NCBI RefSeq assembly: GCF_900104555.1
Contig: NZ_FNJU01000020.1
Location: 1-56,000, forward strand
DNA: 56,000 nucleotides
From: Litchfieldia salsa
GTDB taxonomy: Bacteria > Bacillota > Bacilli > Bacillales > Bacillaceae_L
Direction of reading: 5' to 3'
A program made the translations under genes and the position numbers. The notes below the pieces were generated by a model that saw only the letters and a program-made list of their open reading frames with translations, was not told where the DNA came from and ran no database searches. This document shows, piece by piece, positions 52,431 to 56,000 of this stretch. How positions within the stretch are numbered: position 1 is the first letter of the stretch; each line of letters opens with the position of its first letter.

Positions 52431-53051
52431 CTAAAAGTTTTTTTCAATATAATTAATAATTTCCTGATGGATCTCTTTCACTGATTTATTTCCTTTTACA
52501 ATGAGTAATTTATCTTCATAGTCAGAAAAGATATCATGATAATTTTTCTTTACAGCCGTTAATTTTTCTTTGTTTTCATAAACATCCTGAACGGTTCGTT
52601 GCCCAAGGCGTTCGATAGATAATTCTACAGGATTATCTATGTAAATGACCAAGTCTGGGTTTGGGAATTTAGCATTTAACCCTCTGACAAAAGTAAAGTC
52701 ATCTTCATTTGAACAATGGTATGCTAATGAAGAAAAATAATATCTTGTACATATAACATGCTTGTCTTCTGCTAACAGCTTATATACCCCATCTATATCA
52801 TTATAGAGATGATCATGACGATCTGCAGCAAACAGATATGCTAATTGTTGATCAAAGTGTGCCTCATTTTCACTAAATACAACTCTCTTCTTTAACCCTT
52901 CACGAATAAGATGTCCAACTGGACCACTTGAAGGTTCTGCTGTTAATACTGCATTAGTACCTTTTTTTAGAAAATAGTTTCTTAATAAATTTGATTGGGT
53001 AGATGTACCTGACCCATCTATTCCCTCAAACACAATAAATAAATTTTTCAT
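52431..53051 (-). CDS. tmk: Divergent thymidylate kinase-family protein in the tmk position
   Basis: Predicted to phosphorylate dTMP to dTDP. The 206-aa product has a recognisable TMPK layout: FEGIDGSGTSTQ (8-19), EPSSGPVGHLIREGL where usual enzymes have EPGGT, FAADRHDHL, TRYYFSSLAYH where others have DRY/F-DSSLAYQG, and a lid-like region QDVYENKEKL. The P-loop reads G-IDGS-G-T16-S17, so the lysine normal in GxxxxGK[ST] is Thr, and the DRx Asp is Thr. It is clearly not the B. subtilis-type Tmk. It starts directly after yaaO. Either the working Tmk of this organism, by displacement, or an additional homologue. Confidence 0.82.
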   Translation of the reverse strand: MKNLFIVFEGIDGSGTSTQSNLLRNYFLKKGTNAVLTAEPSSGPVGHLIREGLKKRVVFSENEAHFDQQLAYLFAADRHDHLYNDIDGVYKLLAEDKHVICTRYYFSSLAYHCSNEDDFTFVRGLNAKFPNPDLVIYIDNPVELSIERLGQRTVQDVYENKEKLTAVKKNYHDIFSDYEDKLLIVKGNKSVKEIHQEIINYIEKNF

Positions 53052-54500
53052 TTAAAAAGCCCCCGTATATGTATTACCTTCAAAAATAGAAATGGCAAGA
53101 TGTTCAAGATTGTTCCCTTGAAAACGAGTACCTGCCTTCATATAGTTTGTTATGATAGTGATATGCTTGTTTGTAATATATTCTCCAGTCATTAATACTG
53201 GGATTCCAGGTGGATAAGGAATAATCATCTCTGCTGAAATTTGGCCTACTGCTTCATTCAAGGAGACAACTTTTTTATTGTAACCTTTTATTTGTTTATA
53301 GCAAAGCGCTAATTCAGTTATTTTATCTGTTTCAATAAAGGTGGCAGTTTGGTTAGATATTATAATCGGAAATGGGGCTAAAAAACCACGAATCTTCCTA
53401 ATCAATTCATCTGTATTTAAATGTTCTTTTGATAATGGCAAAACCATTAAAACATTATTGGGGTCCGCCATTTCAGTATAAATTCCATTATTCTCAAAAA
53501 GAGCTTGAAGTTCAAAACCATTCATACCAATTTTTGACTGAATAGTCACCTTTAAAGGATCTGTTTCAATCTCTTTATTAGTCGTACCCACTACTTTTAA
53601 CTGTGGAATTTCATTTAATAAATAGGTAAATCTTTTAATCTCTGCAAGTAATTCACATATCTGTTTTTTCTTCATTGTTGCTAAGTAGAATCTTGCCAAA
53701 TCTAAAGATGCCATAATTGGATATGAGGGACTACTTGACTGCAACATTTGTAAATAATGTCCGATTTCCTGGTCTTTCACTAGATTGCTATTAACATGTA
53801 TAAAAGATCCCATTGTCATTGCTGGAAGAGTTTTGTGTGCTGAATTTACTACCACGTCTGCTCCAGCCTCCAAAGCAGACATAGGAAATCCCTCTAGACT
53901 GAAATGTGCACCATGTGCTTCGTCAACTAAAACAGGTATACCTCGATTATGAGCGTACTCTACAATCCCTCTAAGATCAACAGACATTCCATAGTAATTA
54001 GGATTTGAAAGAATAATTGCTTTCACCGAAGGATATGAACTAATGGCTTCTTTCACAGTGTTCAACGAAATCCCTAATGATACTTTAACTTCATCATCAT
54101 ACTCCGGAGTTAAGAATACAGGTTTTGCACCACTCAACTGTAATCCATGCAAGATTGATTTATGTGAATTTCTTTGCACTAATACTGTAGCATCTTCTTC
54201 ACAAACAGCCAGAATCATCGCTAGGTTTCCAACCGTAGACCCATTCACTAAAAAGAAGCTCCTTCTAGCTCCATAGTGGTTAGCCGTTAGTTCTTCTGCC
54301 TCTTTAATTACACCTGTTGCATCATGAAGGTCATCTAAGCCTGTTAGTTCCGTAACATCTAATCTTAATATGTTTTCAAAGCCATGTGCTCTTGTTGGAA
54401 ATACACGACCATTCTTATGTCCTGGGACATGTAAAGATACTGGATTCTTCTCATAGTGATCAACTAATTTTGAATATAGCGGTGTTAATTGTTGGTTCAT
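53052..54500 (-). CDS. yaaO: PLP-dependent Orn/Lys/Arg decarboxylase family protein YaaO
   Basis: Fold-type I PLP enzyme related to lysine, ornithine and arginine decarboxylases; substrate unknown. The 482-aa product has the N-terminal HVPGHKNGRVFP, the cofactor-binding NGSTVGNLA, DEAHGAHF (193-200) with the Asp contacting the pyridine nitrogen, the PLP lysine in SAHKTLPAMTMGSF (Lys223), and the C-terminal EMIIPYPPGIPVLMTGE. It adjoins tmk without a gap. In B. subtilis xpaC and yaaN precede it; they are absent here. Confidence 0.92.
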   Translation of the reverse strand: MNQQLTPLYSKLVDHYEKNPVSLHVPGHKNGRVFPTRAHGFENILRLDVTELTGLDDLHDATGVIKEAEELTANHYGARRSFFLVNGSTVGNLAMILAVCEEDATVLVQRNSHKSILHGLQLSGAKPVFLTPEYDDEVKVSLGISLNTVKEAISSYPSVKAIILSNPNYYGMSVDLRGIVEYAHNRGIPVLVDEAHGAHFSLEGFPMSALEAGADVVVNSAHKTLPAMTMGSFIHVNSNLVKDQEIGHYLQMLQSSSPSYPIMASLDLARFYLATMKKKQICELLAEIKRFTYLLNEIPQLKVVGTTNKEIETDPLKVTIQSKIGMNGFELQALFENNGIYTEMADPNNVLMVLPLSKEHLNTDELIRKIRGFLAPFPIIISNQTATFIETDKITELALCYKQIKGYNKKVVSLNEAVGQISAEMIIPYPPGIPVLMTGEYITNKHITIITNYMKAGTRFQGNNLEHLAISIFEGNTYTGAF

Positions 54501-54584
54501 ATTCTGCTTCCCTTATCTTTCATTAATTTTAGTCTTATGAGTATAACGATATGGTATTATTCTATCATAAGTCGTTTTCCCTAT

Positions 54585-54610
54585 AAAAATAGGACCCTAT
54601 TAAGGATCCT
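54585..54610 (-). terminator. Terminator of csfB
   Basis: Minus-strand stem AGGATCC / GGGTCCT (one G-U) with a 6-nt loop, followed by AUUUUUAUA, 8 nt after the csfB stop. Confidence 0.8.
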
Positions 54611-54617
54611 GTTCTAT

Positions 54618-54821
54618 CTATGAAAATATCTCTGGTGTAGTTGCACTTTTTAACTTTGTAAGATAATAAAGGTATTTAGGGTCGTTTGTTTCTGTTTGAA
54701 TCATGTCTTTCTCACAATCAATACATATAAACTTTGTATACAGATGAATTCCTCTATGTTTCTCTTCTTCGCATATAACACACGTTTCCCCAATATTTCG
54801 TTCTGTAATGAGTGAACTCAA
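54618..54821 (-). CDS. csfB: Anti-sigma-G factor CsfB (Gin)
   Basis: Zinc protein that blocks premature sigma-G activity in the forespore and also antagonises sigma-E in the mother cell. The 67-aa product has Cys14/Cys17 (CVIC) and Cys33/Cys36 (CIDC) with GIHLYTKFIC between, closely matching B. subtilis Gin. The start is TTG behind GGAGGTGGAGG. First gene after the rRNA operon, as in B. subtilis. Confidence 0.93.
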   Translation of the reverse strand: MSSLITERNIGETCVICEEEKHRGIHLYTKFICIDCEKDMIQTETNDPKYLYYLTKLKSATTPEIFS

Positions 54822-54840
54822 TTGCCTCCACCTCCATTAT

Positions 54841-54869
54841 CATCTTGCCCATAAGTATAAAATGTATAC
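54841..54869 (-). promoter_or_regulatory. Sigma-F/sigma-G-type promoter candidate of csfB
   Basis: Minus-strand GTATA (54865-54869), 15-bp spacer, GGCAAGATG (54841-54849), near the sigma-F pattern GywTA-N15-GGnnAnAnT with a mismatch at the last T. It would place the transcript start within a few bases of the ribosome site, giving an unusually short leader. Confidence 0.45.
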
Positions 54870-55046
54870 ACAATTTACAATTAAATCTACAATTTTTTCT
54901 GTATCACTTTTACACTATGATGATGTACTTCTAAATGAGCCTGTCATTGTGATTTTTTTTATATTTTTTTATGGGGGCAGCTTTAAATGCGACTTCATTG
55001 AATTAATTTTATAATGAATGGTGGTGTGGAAAGCTTTTTGTTAGCG
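54870..55046. other. AT-rich intergenic stretch upstream of csfB
   Basis: About 180 bp with long T-runs and no gene, repeat or clear promoter. An open frame on the plus strand (54808-55014) is low in complexity and lacks a ribosome site. Confidence 0.5.
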
Positions 55047-55320
55047 GATGAAGGACTTTATTTTGTATTTTAGTTTTAAAATGTCTTTCATAAGGCTGAT
55101 GAAAGACTTTATTTTGGATTTTGACTTAAAAATATCCTTCATAGGGCTGATGAAAGACTTTATTTTTGCTATGAACTTTAAAATGTCCTTCATAACGCTG
55201 ATGAAGGACTTTATTTGTGATTCTAACTTAAAAATGTCCTTCATAGGGCTGATGAAAGACTTTATTTTGAATTTTTAACTTAAAAAAGTCCTTCATAACG
55301 CTGATGAGAGACTTTATTTT
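55047..55320. repeat. Tandem array of 51-bp hairpin repeats
   Basis: Five full units and a partial sixth start at 55047, 55098, 55149, 55200, 55251 and 55303 (periods 51, 51, 51, 51, 52). Each begins GATGAARGACTTTATTT and ends near AAAATGTCCTTCATA, so each holds an inverted repeat TGAAGGAC...GTCCTTCA. Because 51 is divisible by 3, both strands stay open as a 17-residue repeat, but no ribosome site supports translation. It lies about 110 bp beyond the rRNA terminator. Confidence 0.9.
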
Positions 55321-55430
55321 TAATTTCAATTTGAAGTGTAAGTCTCCGAGCCTGACCATACCAATTTACAAAATTTATCTAATTGATCATTTATATTTAT
55401 TCTTACTGAACCTTCGGTTTTAATTTAAAC
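55321..55430. other. Intergenic stretch between repeat array and rRNA terminator
   Basis: About 110 bp with no gene. A small AACC-GAA-GGTT hairpin lies near 55410; otherwise nothing is recognised. Confidence 0.4.
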
Positions 55431-55465
55431 AAAAAAGATTAGTTCCTAAAGAACTAATCTTTTTT
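55431..55465 (-). terminator. Terminator of the rRNA operon
   Basis: Perfect 15-bp stem AAAAAAGATTAGTTC / GAACTAATCTTTTTT with a 5-nt loop, directly after 5S rRNA on the minus strand. Confidence 0.95.
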
Positions 55466-55468
55466 GTT

Positions 55469-55583
55469 GCCTAGCAATGTCCTACTCTTGCAGGGGGAGT
55501 CCCCCAACTACCATCGGCGCTGAAGAGCTTAACTTCCGTGTTCGGTATGGGAACGGGTGTGACCTCTTCGCCAAAATCACTAG
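55469..55583 (-). rRNA. rrf: 5S ribosomal RNA
   Basis: Minus-strand 5S with the conserved GAAGAGGTCACACCCG, CCCATACCGAACACGG, GAAGTTAAGC and GTTGGGGGACTCCCCCTGCAAGAGTAGG-type segments. The ends are set by the helix I pairing CTAGTGAT with ATTGCTAG; about 115 nt. Confidence 0.96.
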
Positions 55584-55641
55584 ATATGTAAAGGTTCGCA
55601 CCTTCAAAACTAGATAACGTCAACAAGTGCATTCATTTGAA

Positions 55642-55754
55642 TCTAGCTCCAGAAGCCACATCCTACGGCTGCTTCACAACTTCTGTCAAGTGCAAGCACT
55701 TTCCGACAGTTGCTCCACCATCCTATGGATGTAAACGGGCTTCTTGCGCTTTAT
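55642..55754. repeat. Probable Bacillus-type intergenic repeat in the 23S-5S spacer
   Basis: About 113 bp beginning TCTAGCTCCAG and ending TTCTTGCGCTTTA on the plus strand. Ends can pair (AGAAGCC with GGCTTCT), and inside are CTGTC/GACAG. From memory, elements with TCTAGCTCCAG...GGCGCTTGCGCTTT ends are abundant in Bacillaceae intergenic DNA. It lies between 23S and 5S, so it is part of the rRNA precursor. Confidence 0.55.
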
Positions 55755-55759
55755 AAATT

Positions 55760-56000
<241 letters not shown>

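Noticed and set aside
54808-55014. 68-codon plus-strand frame opposite the csfB start
   Set aside because: Rich in Phe, Ile and Leu from AT-rich DNA, no ribosome site, overlaps the csfB promoter region.
55041-55278. Two opposite open frames with a 17-residue repeat (MKDFI-type)
   Set aside because: They result from a tandem DNA repeat of 51 bp, a multiple of three, and have no ribosome sites; the conserved feature is the inverted repeat.
55047-55320. CRISPR array
   Set aside because: Units follow one another without unique spacers and contain their own hairpins; no cas genes are present in the window.

Overview
The window is a 56 kb chromosomal segment of an endospore-forming member of the Bacillaceae (low GC, strong AGGAGG ribosome sites). 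Gene content and order follow, almost gene for gene, the segment of the Bacillus subtilis chromosome that runs from csfB to lysS between two rRNA operons. Here it is read in reverse: the 3' end of one rRNA operon (23S, 5S) is at the right edge, the 5' end of another 16S gene is at the left edge, and every gene except abrB is on the minus strand. Spore genes (spoIIE, spoVT, spoVG, sspF, csfB, fin, yabG, yabP, yabQ) establish the spore-forming lifestyle. Species cannot be named from this sequence.

Layout, read in the direction of transcription (right to left): 23S-5S and rRNA terminator; an intergenic stretch with a tandem 51-bp hairpin array; csfB (anti-sigma-G); yaaO and tmk; darA-yaaR-holB-ricT-yabA; yabB-rsmI; the divergent abrB/metG region with Spo0A boxes; metG-tatD; yabE; rnmV-ksgA; yabG; veg; sspF; ispE; purR-ridA; spoVG; glmU-prs; rplY (ctc); pth; fin; mfd; a GC-rich palindromic repeat; spoVT; yabM-yabN-rqcP; yabP-yabQ-divIC; yabR; tRNA-Met and tRNA-Glu; spoIIE; yabS-yabT; tilS-hpt-ftsH; coaX-hslO-yacD-like; cysK; the folate operon pabB-pabA-pabC-folP-folB-folK-yazB-dusB; lysS; then tandem rRNA promoters and the next 16S gene.

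Functionally the block joins information processing (lysS, metG, tilS, ksgA, rnmV, rsmI, pth, mfd, holB, yabA, rqcP, prs/glmU precursors), folate and cysteine synthesis, cell envelope and division (divIC, glmU, yabE, ftsH), and sporulation regulation. Many promoters can be read directly: consensus sigma-A promoters for veg (two), yabE, abrB, cysK, glmU, the tRNA pair and rRNA; a sigma-H promoter for spoVG; a 21-bp-spaced Spo0A-type promoter for spoIIE; and a sigma-K-type promoter for yabG.

I found no undescribed multi-gene system. Most worth a second look are: folB, which appears to start at an AUC codon; a divergent thymidylate kinase in the tmk slot whose P-loop lacks the lysine; the tandem hairpin array next to the rRNA operon; two long related hairpins (cysK-pabB and ctc-pth gaps); a 117-bp GC-rich palindrome; and the absence of yazA, xpaC and yaaN from otherwise conserved positions. 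Family assignments, comparisons with B. subtilis and statements about repeat families come from memory of these proteins and genomes; no search was run.
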